Both the position numbers and the translations under genes were made by a program. This document shows, in pieces, positions 1-7,620 of a stretch of 10,548 bases of DNA. Numbering within the stretch: the stretch's first letter is position 1; the number at the start of each line of letters is the position of its first letter. Source of the DNA: Pseudomonadota bacterium (lineage in GTDB: Bacteria > Pseudomonadota > Gammaproteobacteria > Steroidobacterales > Steroidobacteraceae); contig QGUX01000106.1 of NCBI GenBank assembly GCA_003242275.1, forward strand, positions 1 to 10,548. Direction: 5' to 3'. Under the pieces are notes generated by a model. It did not search any database and had not been told where the DNA came from. It saw nothing but the letters and a program-made list of their open reading frames with translations.

Positions 1-189
1 TTCGGGGGGTTCCGGGGGCTGGGGGTGGGCCGGCGCGGGCTGTACCGTCTTGAGGCAGCGTCCCAGCCGATGCGGGAGGCCTCGTGCAAGTGACTGATCC
101 GACAGGGGTTTTGTACCCTTGAAAAATCCCCGTCCGGTCTAAAATAAGGAATCTGGAATCACCCCGATCCGAGGATCCACGACACCCCC
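1..189. other. Upstream region of htpX; possible tail of an unidentified gene
   Basis: No recognisable gene lies here. The plus frame starting at base 1 stays open to a TGA at 91-93 and would encode about 30 residues ending REASCK; it could be the C-terminus of a gene entering from the left, but I recognise no family and it has few distinguishing features. The first 30 bases are very G-rich (runs at 4-9, 14-18, 21-25 and 27-29). From about 103 the DNA turns AT-richer, as expected for a promoter, and leads into htpX. Confidence 0.3.
118..145 (+). promoter_or_regulatory. Putative htpX promoter
   Basis: CTTGAAA at 118-124 contains TTGAAA (5 of 6 to the sigma-70 -35 box), followed after 15 bases by TAAAAT at 140-145 (5 of 6 to the -10 box). 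The spacing is slightly short. CTTGAAA also equals the -35 element of sigma-32 promoters, which would suit htpX because it is heat-shock or envelope-stress induced in many bacteria. However, the matching sigma-32 -10 (CCCCAT-like) is absent at the proper distance: CCCCGTCC at 128-135 is far too close. Transcription would start near 152, giving a leader of about 38 nt. A sequence-only prediction. Confidence 0.4.
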
Positions 190-1071
190 ATGAAACGCGT
201 CCTGCTGCTGATCGCAACCAACATCGCCGTCCTGCTCGTGCTGTCCGTGGTCGTGCGCCTGCTCGGCCTCGACCAGTACCTGTACGCGCGGGGAGGCAAC
301 CTGACGGGCCTCCTGGCCTTTGCCGCGGTGATCGGCTTCGGCGGCTCGTTCATCTCGCTGGCCATGTCCAAGTGGGTGGCCAAGAGTTCCATGGGCGTGC
401 GCGTGATCGAGACGCCCACCAGCGAGGTGGAGCGCTGGCTGGTGAACACCGTGCGCGCGCACGCCGAGCAGGTGGGCATCGGCATGCCCGAGGTCGGCAT
501 CTTCGACTCCCCTGAACCCAATGCCTTCGCCACCGGCGCCCGGCGCGATGCCGCGCTGGTCGCGGTGAGCACCGGCCTGCTGCAGCGGATGAACCGCCAG
601 GAGGTCGAGGCCGTGCTCGGCCACGAGGTGGCGCACGTGGCCAACGGCGACATGGTGACGCTGACGCTGATCCAGGGCGTGGTGAACACCTTCGTGATCT
701 TCCTGTCGCGCGTCATCGGCGGGGCCATCGACAGGCTGGTCTTCCGCAGCGAGAACGGCCACGGTGCCGGCTACTTCATCTCGGTGCTGGTGGCGCAGCT
801 GGTGCTGGGCATCCTCGCCAGCATGATCGTGATGGCTTTCTCCCGTTACCGCGAGTTCCGCGCGGATGCGGGCGGCGCGCGCCTGGCCGGGCGGCAGAAC
901 ATGATCAGCGCGCTGGAGGCGCTGCGGCGCTCGCAGGACCAGTCGCAGGGCCTGCCGGAAGCCATGCGGGCCTTCGGCATCAACGGCGGCCGCCGCGGTG
1001 GTTTCGCCCGCCTGTTCATGAGCCACCCGCCGCTGGAGGAGCGCATCGAGGCGCTGCAGAAGGCAGTCTGA
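190..1071 (+). CDS. htpX: Membrane zinc metalloprotease HtpX (M48B)
   Basis: HtpX is an inner-membrane zinc endopeptidase that degrades damaged or misassembled membrane proteins on the cytoplasmic side, overlapping with FtsH in quality control. The 293-residue product has the length of E. coli HtpX. Hydrophobic segments lie at about 4-23 and 39-58, and two more at about 157-178 and 195-217 after the catalytic site. The zinc motif HEVAH is at 145-149 (ligands His145 and His149, catalytic Glu146), and the third ligand is probably Glu222 in REFRAD. The tail keeps the family signature [10 protein letters not shown] at 277-286. The ATG at 190 opens directly into the first membrane helix; the Shine-Dalgarno is poor (GAGGA at 171-175, 14 nt away). 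It is monocistronic: a promoter lies upstream and a strong terminator follows 18 nt after the stop. The family assignment is essentially certain; heat or envelope-stress induction is inferred. Confidence 0.97.
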   Translation: MKRVLLLIATNIAVLLVLSVVVRLLGLDQYLYARGGNLTGLLAFAAVIGFGGSFISLAMSKWVAKSSMGVRVIETPTSEVERWLVNTVRAHAEQVGIGMPEVGIFDSPEPNAFATGARRDAALVAVSTGLLQRMNRQEVEAVLGHEVAHVANGDMVTLTLIQGVVNTFVIFLSRVIGGAIDRLVFRSENGHGAGYFISVLVAQLVLGILASMIVMAFSRYREFRADAGGARLAGRQNMISALEALRRSQDQSQGLPEAMRAFGINGGRRGGFARLFMSHPPLEERIEALQKAV

Positions 1072-1089
1072 TCCGCGCCCACAACTGAC

Positions 1090-1126
1090 GAAAGGCCGCG
1101 CCGGCGAAAACCGGCGCGGCCTTTTT
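1090..1126. terminator. Bidirectional intrinsic terminator between htpX and ntrX
   Basis: A perfect 14-bp inverted repeat, 1091-1104 paired with 1111-1124, encloses a 6-nt loop CGAAAA. On the plus strand the stem ends in a run of five T (1122-1126), a good intrinsic terminator for htpX. On the minus strand the exit side has only a TTT run at the stem base, so it should also stop the ntrYX operon, perhaps less efficiently. It is the only structure in the spacer between the two convergent genes (1072-1179). Confidence 0.9.
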
Positions 1127-1179
1127 CATGCGCGAACCTGCAGGCGGAGCCCGGCGACTTCGTGGCGCCGGACGGGAAC

Positions 1180-2556
1180 TTACTCGTCGTTGGACGGCCG
1201 GAATTCGACTCCCAGCGACCGCAGCTTGCGGTACAGGTGGGTGCGCTCCATGCCCACGCGCTTGGCGAGCTGCCCCACCTTGCCGTTGCACAGCAGCAGC
1301 TGCTGCTGGAGGTAGGCACGCTCGAACTGCTCGCGCGCCTCGCGCAGCGGCAGGGCCAGGAGATCCTGCTTCACCAGCGGCTCGTTGGGCGGCGCATGCG
1401 CGGCCAGCTCGCTCTCGATCTCCTCGAGCGCGATCTCCTCCGGGCCGCCGCGCGCCAGCATGCGGCGCACCAGGCTGCGCAGCTCGCGCAGGTTGCCCGG
1501 CCAGGGGTAGTTGCGCAGGCGGTTCTGCGCGGCCACCGAGAAGCGCCGCAGCGGCAGCTTTTCGGCATCGGCGATGCGCTCGCCGTAGAAGCGCAGCAGG
1601 TCGGGCACGTCCTCGGCGTACTCGCGCAGCGGCGGCACGCGCACCAGCACGCCCGACAGGTGCGCCAGCAGGTCGCGGCGCAGGCCCTGCTCGCTGCCGG
1701 CGCGCAGCTCGATGCCGGGCTGGGCGGTGGCGATCAGGCGGGCGTTGAAGGGCACGCCCTGCCCCGCGTCCGCGCCGGCGCGGTGGAAGCGGCCGGTCTC
1801 GATCACGCCCAGCAGCAGGCGCTGCACGCGCGGGGCGAGGTCCTCCACTTCCTGGATGTACAGCGTGCCGCCCAGGGCGTGGTCGAGCAGGCCGGGCGTG
1901 ACCTCGCCCGAGGGCGAGACCGAGCCGAACAGGAAGCGCTCGGCCGAATCCTCGGGCACGGCGCTGGCGACCAGGCTGACGAAGCCGCGCTGCGCGCGCG
2001 GGCCGGATTCGTGGGTGAAGCGCGCCAGTGCCTCGCGGCCGCTGCCCGGCTCGCCCACCAGCAGCAGCGAGGCGTTCAGCGCCGCCACGCGGGTGAGCTC
2101 CTCGCGCAGCTGCTGCGCCACGCGGCTCTTGCCGAAGGTGGCCAGCAGCGGCTGCAGCTGCGGCCGGCCGGCGATGCGGCGGCGCTTGCCGGCATCCAGC
2201 GCGCGCTCCACGGTGCGCAGCAGCTTGGCCAGCGACAGCGGCTTCTCGACGAAATCGAAGGCGCCCAGGCGCGTGGCCTCGACCGCGGTCTCCACCGTGC
2301 CATGGCCCGACATCATCACCACCGGGCAGTCCTCGGTGGCCGAAGTGGACCATTCACGCAGCAGGGTGATGCCGTCGGTGTCGGGCATCCAGATGTCCAG
2401 CAGCACCAGGTCGGGAGTGGCGCGGGCGCGCGAGGCGCGGGCCTGGCCCGCGTTGGCAGCCACGTCCACTTCGTAGCCCTCGTCGGAGAGGATCTCCTTC
2501 AGGAGGACACGGATATCGGCTTCGTCATCGACGACCAGAATCTTGCCGGTGCTCAT
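1180..2556 (-). CDS. ntrX: NtrX-family response regulator with degenerate AAA+ domain
   Basis: Response regulator of the NtrY-NtrX pair, 458 residues. The receiver domain (about 4-120) is complete: acidic pair Asp10/Asp11, phospho-acceptor Asp54 in LLDIWMP, Ser83 and Lys105. The middle AAA+ domain (about 141-367) resembles sigma-54 activators but is altered at its active sites. Walker A reads GEPGSGRE (168-175), with Arg174 instead of lysine. The Walker B segment is GGTLYIQEV (229-237), with Gln235 where DE is usual. The loop after FG (210-211) has no GAFTGA and is four residues shorter than in NtrC. Sensor-II-type PGNLREL (353-359) remains. A Fis-type helix-turn-helix closes the protein (about 405-450, ending THLYRKLRSLG). 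Its ATG overlaps the ntrY stop (ATGA), with AGAGGG 5 nt upstream. I infer that it binds DNA in a phosphorylation-dependent way but probably cannot remodel sigma-54 polymerase. The NtrX assignment rests on the partner kinase, the Fis-type C-terminus and the operon. Confidence 0.9.
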   Translation of the reverse strand: MSTGKILVVDDEADIRVLLKEILSDEGYEVDVAANAGQARASRARATPDLVLLDIWMPDTDGITLLREWSTSATEDCPVVMMSGHGTVETAVEATRLGAFDFVEKPLSLAKLLRTVERALDAGKRRRIAGRPQLQPLLATFGKSRVAQQLREELTRVAALNASLLLVGEPGSGREALARFTHESGPRAQRGFVSLVASAVPEDSAERFLFGSVSPSGEVTPGLLDHALGGTLYIQEVEDLAPRVQRLLLGVIETGRFHRAGADAGQGVPFNARLIATAQPGIELRAGSEQGLRRDLLAHLSGVLVRVPPLREYAEDVPDLLRFYGERIADAEKLPLRRFSVAAQNRLRNYPWPGNLRELRSLVRRMLARGGPEEIALEEIESELAAHAPPNEPLVKQDLLALPLREAREQFERAYLQQQLLLCNGKVGQLAKRVGMERTHLYRKLRSLGVEFRPSNDE

Positions 2557-4745
2557 GCGATCCCTCTTGCGGGCTGCGCCGGCTCATCGCGCGCAGCCAG
2601 CGGTAGTACGACGCGCACATACGCGCCACCCTCGGGCCGGTTGTCCGCCTCGATGCTGCCGCCGTGCTCCTCGGCGATCTTCTTGACGATGGCGAGCCCC
2701 AGCCCCGTCCCCCTGGGTTTGCCCGTCACGTATGGTTCGAACACACGCGCGAGCATTTCTTTGTCGAATCCATGGCCGTTGTCGGCCACCATGATGACCG
2801 CAGACCCGCCCCGGGGTCCAGAGCTGTATTGGGTGGACACCACGATCCGGCCGTCCTCGGCCCCTTCCAGCGCCTCCAGGGCATTGGTTATCAGGTTGTT
2901 CAGGACCTGGCGCAGGCGGCCGCGGTCGGCCCGCACCGCGGGCAGCGCCGGGTCCGCCTGTACCTCGATGGCGACACGGGTTTCCGCCCGGTACAGGTCC
3001 GCGGCCTCGTTCACCAGCTCATTGAGGTCGACGGCGGCGAGTTTCAACTCCGGCGCCCGCGCGTACTCGCTGAAGGCGTTCACCATGCCTTTCAGGGTCT
3101 CGACCTGCTGCACGATGGTGTGCGTGGAACGGTCGAGCAGCTCGGCGTCCTCGCGCTGCAGCTTGCCGGCCAGGCGGCGGCGCAGGCGTTCGGCCGCGAG
3201 CTGGATGGGCGTGAGCGGGTTCTTGATCTCGTGCGCGAGGCGCCGCGCCACCTCGCCCCAGGCGGCGTCGCGCTGCGCTTTGAGCATGTGGGTGATGTCG
3301 TCGAACACCAGCACGTGGCCGGATTCGGCGCCGTCGGGCTGCACCAGCGGTGCGCAGGCACAGCGCAGCACGTGCTCCTGCGGCAGGTGGAACTCCTCCT
3401 GCCAGTCGGCACCGCCGGCATCCAGCAGGCGCGTCACCGACTGCGCGAAGGCGGCCAGGCGCGGCGAGTCATCATCCAGCGCATCCAGCTCGATGCCGAG
3501 CCGGAGCTCGATGGGCGTGCCGAGGATGGCATCCGCGGCCGCGTTGGCCAGCACGATGCGCCGCGCGGTATCGATCACGATGACACCGGTGGACAGGCCC
3601 GCCAGGATCACCGCCAGGCGCTCGCGCTCGGCCTCCACCAGCATGCGGCTGCGGCGCGCCTCCTCGCTGGCGCGACGCAGCCGCTTGGTCATGTCGTTGA
3701 AGGAGTGGACGAGATAGCCCATCTCGTCGCGCGAGGGCAGCGGCAGGCGCGTGCCGAAGTCACCCTTGCCCACCGCGCGCGTGCCCTCGATGAGGTCGTG
3801 CACGGGACGGGTCAGGCGCCGCGCCGCGCGCACCGCCAGGTACATGGCCGACAGCATCGCCAGCAGCAGCACCAGCGCCAGCGTGATGCGGAAGTTCATC
3901 TTCAGCTGGCCGCTGGAGAGCTGCAGGTTGGCGTAGTCCTTGCGCGCCTCCAGCAGCGCGTTGGCGAGGCCCGCCAGTTCCGTGGGCAGTTCGTAGCGCG
4001 CCACCAGGAAGCGCCGCGGCGCACGGGCGCTGGTCTCGGGAATGGGCGCCGCCGCCGACACCAGGTAGCCATCCGCGCCTTCGGGAACCAGGCTGGAGTA
4101 GCTGCCGCCGTCGCGCAGCTGGCGCAGCACATCCCCCGGCACGCGCGTGCCGGACTCCTCGCCGGCGCGCGCTGGCACGGCCGCCAGCACGCGCCCGTCG
4201 CCGGTGAGCACGATGAGCTCGCGCGCCTCCAGCGTGCGCAGCTCGGCCTCGAGGATGGACGCCAGGCTGCTGCCGGACCGGTTCGCCAGCGCCGCCGCCA
4301 GCTCCACCGTGCGCCGCTCCTGCTCATGCTGGCGCTGTTCCAGCGCCAGTCGCGACTGGTTCACGGCCTGCTCCAGCCCGCGCCCCAGGTTCTTGGTGAA
4401 CCAGCTGTCGATGCCGCGCGACAGGAACGACAGCGCGAACAGGTACACCACCAGAAGCGGCACGATGGCCAGCGAACTGAAGATGATCACCATGCGCGCC
4501 GCAAGGCGCGAGCCGGGCACGTGCGCACGGTAGTCGCGCACCAGCACGTACACGCGCCGGAGCAGCAGCGCGAACAGCACCAGCACGCCGATGATGCTGA
4601 CGACGAGGATCTCATCCTGCCACTTGCCGTACTTGCCGGAGTTCTCGACCGTGCGCGAGAACACGAACAGCACCCCCAGCACCAGCACCGTGCCCACGGC
4701 CATCAGCAGATAGCCGCGCCAGCGTTTCAGTGCGGAAGTGTCCAT
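2553..4745 (-). CDS. ntrY: NtrY-family membrane sensor histidine kinase
   Basis: Sensor kinase that autophosphorylates on histidine and passes phosphate to NtrX; NtrY homologues respond to nitrogen, redox or envelope cues. From the ATG it has 730 residues. Transmembrane helices are at about 11-30, 46-65, 83-108 and 285-306, with an extracytoplasmic segment at about 109-284. HAMP follows (299-352), then a PAS domain (about 377-487). The kinase core has the H-box LAHEIKNPLTPIQLAAERL with His505, the N-box NNLITNALEAL (616-626), the G1 box DNGHGF (655-660) and the G2 box GTGLGLAIV (679-687), all intact. Start choice: ATG at 4745 has GAG 8 nt upstream; a GTG at 4754 would add three residues. Either start overlaps the end of the DUF4390 gene (stop at 4727), so translation is coupled. 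Its own stop overlaps the ntrX start. The signal cannot be deduced from the sequence. Confidence 0.93.
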   Translation of the reverse strand: MDTSALKRWRGYLLMAVGTVLVLGVLFVFSRTVENSGKYGKWQDEILVVSIIGVLVLFALLLRRVYVLVRDYRAHVPGSRLAARMVIIFSSLAIVPLLVVYLFALSFLSRGIDSWFTKNLGRGLEQAVNQSRLALEQRQHEQERRTVELAAALANRSGSSLASILEAELRTLEARELIVLTGDGRVLAAVPARAGEESGTRVPGDVLRQLRDGGSYSSLVPEGADGYLVSAAAPIPETSARAPRRFLVARYELPTELAGLANALLEARKDYANLQLSSGQLKMNFRITLALVLLLAMLSAMYLAVRAARRLTRPVHDLIEGTRAVGKGDFGTRLPLPSRDEMGYLVHSFNDMTKRLRRASEEARRSRMLVEAERERLAVILAGLSTGVIVIDTARRIVLANAAADAILGTPIELRLGIELDALDDDSPRLAAFAQSVTRLLDAGGADWQEEFHLPQEHVLRCACAPLVQPDGAESGHVLVFDDITHMLKAQRDAAWGEVARRLAHEIKNPLTPIQLAAERLRRRLAGKLQREDAELLDRSTHTIVQQVETLKGMVNAFSEYARAPELKLAAVDLNELVNEAADLYRAETRVAIEVQADPALPAVRADRGRLRQVLNNLITNALEALEGAEDGRIVVSTQYSSGPRGGSAVIMVADNGHGFDKEMLARVFEPYVTGKPRGTGLGLAIVKKIAEEHGGSIEADNRPEGGAYVRVVLPLAARDEPAQPARGIA

Positions 4746-5305
4746 GTGTGCCACTCGGTGCGCCGGCTCCAGTCATCGCCCCACGGCATCAGCGCGCGCA
4801 GGCGCGCCGGGCTGCCGCGGCGGTAGGCGGCCCGCACGCGGATGTAATACGAAGCGTTCGACTCGAGCTGCGGCCCGACCACCACCGGCCAGTTCACCAC
4901 CTGGCCGGCGGCGGCCAGCGCCTCATCCAGCGTGGCGAAGGACTGCTGCTCGCTGTGCTCGCCCTCGCGCAGCACGTAGCGCTGCGTCAGGCCGTTCCAG
5001 GTGAGCTCGCGCTCCAGTTCCACGTCCACCACGGTGCTGTCGAACCAGTAGCGGTTTTCCTTCACCACCATGCACTGCAGGTCGAAGTGCACCGAGGCGC
5101 CGGCATCCAGCGCCGCCTGCACGCGCGGATCCAGGGGATATTCGATGCGGGCGTTGACCTCGAACACCGCGTCGCGCACGTTGACCCAGGCCGCGCGGAC
5201 CTTGAAGTCCTCCTCGCCGGCGCGCGCGGCGGCCACCGCGATGAACGGCAGCAGCAGCACGGCAAGAACCGTCCTCGGGCGCATGCGGGCGGCGATCCCC
5301 TTCAT
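4727..5305 (-). CDS. DUF4390 domain protein, predicted exported
   Basis: Encodes 192 residues. The N-terminus has basic residues, a hydrophobic stretch (about 12-27) and an Ala-Arg-Ala site at 27-29, so a signal peptide cleaved before Gly30 is likely and the mature protein would be periplasmic. The rest is a beta-rich, charged domain that I recognise as DUF4390; landmarks are the region around FEVNARIEYPLD, the NRYWFDSTVVDVELER segment and a C-terminal WHTWTLPH. No function is established for this family. The ATG at 5305 overlaps the rsmB stop (ATGA), and a second Met at residue 8 is a possible alternative start just before the hydrophobic stretch. A much longer upstream open frame (to 5677) lies inside rsmB and is not the true start. 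Its position directly before ntrY, with overlapping reading frames, suggests a role linked to the kinase; that is inference. Confidence 0.85.
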   Translation of the reverse strand: MKGIAARMRPRTVLAVLLLPFIAVAAARAGEEDFKVRAAWVNVRDAVFEVNARIEYPLDPRVQAALDAGASVHFDLQCMVVKENRYWFDSTVVDVELERELTWNGLTQRYVLREGEHSEQQSFATLDEALAAAGQVVNWPVVVGPQLESNASYYIRVRAAYRRGSPARLRALMPWGDDWSRRTEWHTWTLPH

Positions 5306-6639
5306 GATGCGGCCATGTCCCCCCTGACCAGGCAAGCATAGTAGAAGCCATCGGTCAGCGCCGCAGGTCCCCGGGAACGGGGGGTGGTGGGGATGGCGAG
5401 GTCCTCTCCCAGGCGGGTGAAGCCGGGATGGCGCCGCAGGAAGCGCTCCACCACGGCGGCGTTCTCGGCCGGCAGGACCGAACAGGTGGCATAGACCAGC
5501 CGCCCGCCCGGCTTCAGCAGGGCGGCACAGCGCGACAGCAGCGCCAGCTGCGTGGCGGCGAAACGGTCGATGTCCTCGGGCCGGCGCAGCAGCTTGATGT
5601 CGGGATGGCGGCGGATCACCCCGGTGCCCGAACAGGGGGCGTCGAGCAGGATACGGTCGAAGGGCACGCCGTCCCACCAGTCCCCGGCCATGAGGTCGGC
5701 CGCCACCAGCCGGGCCTGGTAGCCGAGGCGTGCGAGGTTCTCGCGCACGCGCTCGAGGCGCGCGGCGTCGATGTCCACGACGGTGAGGTCGAGCCGGCCT
5801 TCGCAGCGCTCCAGGACGTGGCCGCTCTTGCCACCCGGCGCGGCGCAGGCGTCGAGCACGCGCTCGCCGGGCTGCGCGTCGAGCAGCACCGCGGCGCGCT
5901 GCGCGCCGGCGTCCTGCACGCTGACCAGCCCGGCATCGAATCCCGCCAGGGCCTGCACGTCGCGCGCCTCGTTCAGCACCAGGCTGGCGTCTCCGATGCC
6001 GGGCTGGGCGTCGATGCCGGCCTCCGCCAGGCGCTTCACCATTTCCTCGCGCGTGGTGCGTGCGAGGTTGACCCGCAGCACCATCGACGGCGTCTCGTTG
6101 TTGGCCTCGATGATGGAGTCCGCCTGCACGGGCCAGGCAGTGCGCAGGGCCTTCAGCAGCCAGCGCGGATGCGCGAGGCGCGCGGCCTCGCTGCGGTCCA
6201 CGCGTGCGATGAGCGCGTCGCGCTCGCGCAGGTAACGGCGCAGCAGCGCATTGACGAAGCCGGCGGCGTTCTCGCGGCCGAGCACGCGCACGGCGTCCAC
6301 AGCGATGTTGACCACGCTGGCGGCGGGCGCGCGCGAGTACTCGATCTGGTGCAGCGCGCAGGTGAGCACGGCGCGCACCGCCGGCGGCATGCGCTGGCCG
6401 GGATCGAGCAAGCCGTCCACCAGCGGCGCGAGGCGCAGGTACCAGCGCAGCGCGCCGGCATGGATGGCGCGCACGGCGCCACGGTCGGCGGCGTCGATGT
6501 TCACCTGCTGCAGGGCCGCCTCGGCGGTGCAGCCCCCCTCGCGCACCACGGCATCCAGCGCCTGCGCGGCGGCGGCCAGCGCGGTCGCCCCGGGCGCGAT
6601 GCCACGCCGCGGGGGTGCAGCCCTGGCGGAAGGATTCAT
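5302..6639 (-). CDS. rsmB: 16S rRNA (cytosine-967-C5)-methyltransferase RsmB
   Basis: RsmB (Sun/Fmu) uses S-adenosylmethionine to methylate C5 of cytosine 967 in 16S rRNA. The 445-residue protein begins with an NusB-like RNA-binding domain (about 20-145), followed by a linker and a Rossmann-fold methyltransferase domain. The SAM-binding motif is LDACAAPGGKSGH (262-274). The PCS motif DAPCSGTG (333-340) supplies Cys336, and the TCS motif YATCSVLPAEN (383-393) supplies Cys386, the expected nucleophile that attacks C6 of the target base. The two-cysteine arrangement is diagnostic of m5C RNA methyltransferases. Start: ATG at 6639 overlaps the fmt stop as ATGA and has AGGG 7 nt upstream; the open frame continues to 7113, but that part is antiparallel noise within fmt. 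The stop overlaps the DUF4390 start. Length and motifs are normal. Confidence 0.96.
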   Translation of the reverse strand: MNPSARAAPPRRGIAPGATALAAAAQALDAVVREGGCTAEAALQQVNIDAADRGAVRAIHAGALRWYLRLAPLVDGLLDPGQRMPPAVRAVLTCALHQIEYSRAPAASVVNIAVDAVRVLGRENAAGFVNALLRRYLRERDALIARVDRSEAARLAHPRWLLKALRTAWPVQADSIIEANNETPSMVLRVNLARTTREEMVKRLAEAGIDAQPGIGDASLVLNEARDVQALAGFDAGLVSVQDAGAQRAAVLLDAQPGERVLDACAAPGGKSGHVLERCEGRLDLTVVDIDAARLERVRENLARLGYQARLVAADLMAGDWWDGVPFDRILLDAPCSGTGVIRRHPDIKLLRRPEDIDRFAATQLALLSRCAALLKPGGRLVYATCSVLPAENAAVVERFLRRHPGFTRLGEDLAIPTTPRSRGPAALTDGFYYACLVRGDMAAS

Positions 6640-7604
6640 GCGAACACCCTGCGCTCGCCGGGCGAGGCCTTCAGCGCATTGACGAAATCGCGCGCCGCCA
6701 CGGCCTTGCGGCCGGCACGCTGCAGTTCCAGCACCTCGAGCACGCCGCGGCCACATTGCACCCGCAGCGCACCGTCCTCGAGGCCCAGCAGCGTTCCCGG
6801 CGGGACGCCGGCGGGCGCATCCTCCGCATGCTCCGCCCGCACGCGGCTGCGCCACAACTTGACCGGCTCGCCATCCAGCGTGGTCTCGGCCGTGGGCCAG
6901 GGATTGAAGGCGCGCACCTGCCGGTCGATCTGGCGTGCCGGGCGCATCCAGTCGATGCGCGCCTCGGCCTTCGACAGCTTCTCCGCATAGGTCACGCCTT
7001 CGGCCGGCTGCGGCACCGGCGACAGCCTTCCCTCCGCCACGCCTTCCAGCGCGATCAGGATCTGCCGCGCGCCCACGTGGGCCAGCACGTCGTGCAGCGA
7101 GGCCGCCGCGCACTCCGGCCCGATCACCACGCGCTCGCTGCAGAGCACGCCACCGGTGTCCAGTCCCTCGTCCATCTGCATGATGGAAACGCCGGTCTCC
7201 CCGTCGCCGGCGAGGATGGCGCGCTGGATCGGCGCCGCGCCGCGCCAGCGCGGCAGCAGCGAGGCATGGATGTTGAGGCAGCCCAGGCGCGGCAGCGTGA
7301 GCACCTCGCGTGGCAGGATCAGGCCATAGGCCACGACCACCATCACGTCCGGCTTCCAGGCGCGAAGCTGCGCCAGTGTCGCATCGAGTTCCGACGCCGG
7401 CCCGCGCAGCCGTTCCGGCTGCGCCACGGGCAGCCCGAGCTCCAGCGCCACCTGCTTGACGGGGCTGGCCGTCAGCGTGCGCCCGCGCCCGGCCGGGCGG
7501 TCCGGTTGCGTCAGCACGCCCACCACTTCATGCACCGGGGCGAGCGCGCGCAGCGCCGGCACGGCGAATGCCGGCGTGCCGGCGAAGGCCACGCGCAGTG
7601 TCAT
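6636..7604 (-). CDS. fmt: Methionyl-tRNA formyltransferase
   Basis: Fmt transfers a formyl group from 10-formyltetrahydrofolate to Met-tRNAfMet, producing the bacterial initiator. The 322 residues fit the family (about 315). The N-terminus LRVAFAGTPAFAVPAL is the usual first strand and loop. The catalytic formyltransferase core has the folate-binding segment NIHASLLPRWRGAAPIQ (111-127), giving Asn111 and His113, and the catalytic Asp149 in MDEGLDTG. The C-terminal tRNA-binding domain begins after the KLSKAEARIDW and RAFNPWP motifs (209-237). ATG at 7604 is 16 nt downstream of the def stop with no visible Shine-Dalgarno, so it probably relies on translational coupling to def. Its stop overlaps the rsmB start. 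No anomalies. Confidence 0.97.
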   Translation of the reverse strand: MTLRVAFAGTPAFAVPALRALAPVHEVVGVLTQPDRPAGRGRTLTASPVKQVALELGLPVAQPERLRGPASELDATLAQLRAWKPDVMVVVAYGLILPREVLTLPRLGCLNIHASLLPRWRGAAPIQRAILAGDGETGVSIMQMDEGLDTGGVLCSERVVIGPECAAASLHDVLAHVGARQILIALEGVAEGRLSPVPQPAEGVTYAEKLSKAEARIDWMRPARQIDRQVRAFNPWPTAETTLDGEPVKLWRSRVRAEHAEDAPAGVPPGTLLGLEDGALRVQCGRGVLEVLELQRAGRKAVAARDFVNALKASPGERRVFA

Positions 7605-7620
7605 GATGGGGGTCGGGGAG

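Noticed and set aside
1162..3717. 851-codon open frame on the plus strand antisense to ntrX and ntrY
   Set aside because: The opposite strand carries well-conserved NtrX and NtrY with intact domain motifs. The antisense product is rich in Gln, Ala, His and Arg, typical of a shadow frame of GC-rich DNA, with no domain and no ribosome binding site.
2664..4826. 720-codon plus-strand open frame antisense to ntrY
   Set aside because: Low-complexity His/Gln/Arg-rich composition, complementary to a recognised kinase; a GC-codon artefact.
5306..5677. 124-codon N-terminal extension of the DUF4390 gene
   Set aside because: It lies within rsmB and would bury the signal peptide internally; the ATG at 5305 gives a proper exported protein.
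5428..6990. 520-codon plus-strand open frame antisense to rsmB and fmt
   Set aside because: Same shadow-frame composition; RsmB and Fmt on the other strand have all their catalytic motifs.
6640..7113. 158-codon N-terminal extension of rsmB
   Set aside because: It lies wholly within fmt on the same strand in another frame; the ATG at 6639 with AGGG upstream and the ATGA overlap is the normal start.
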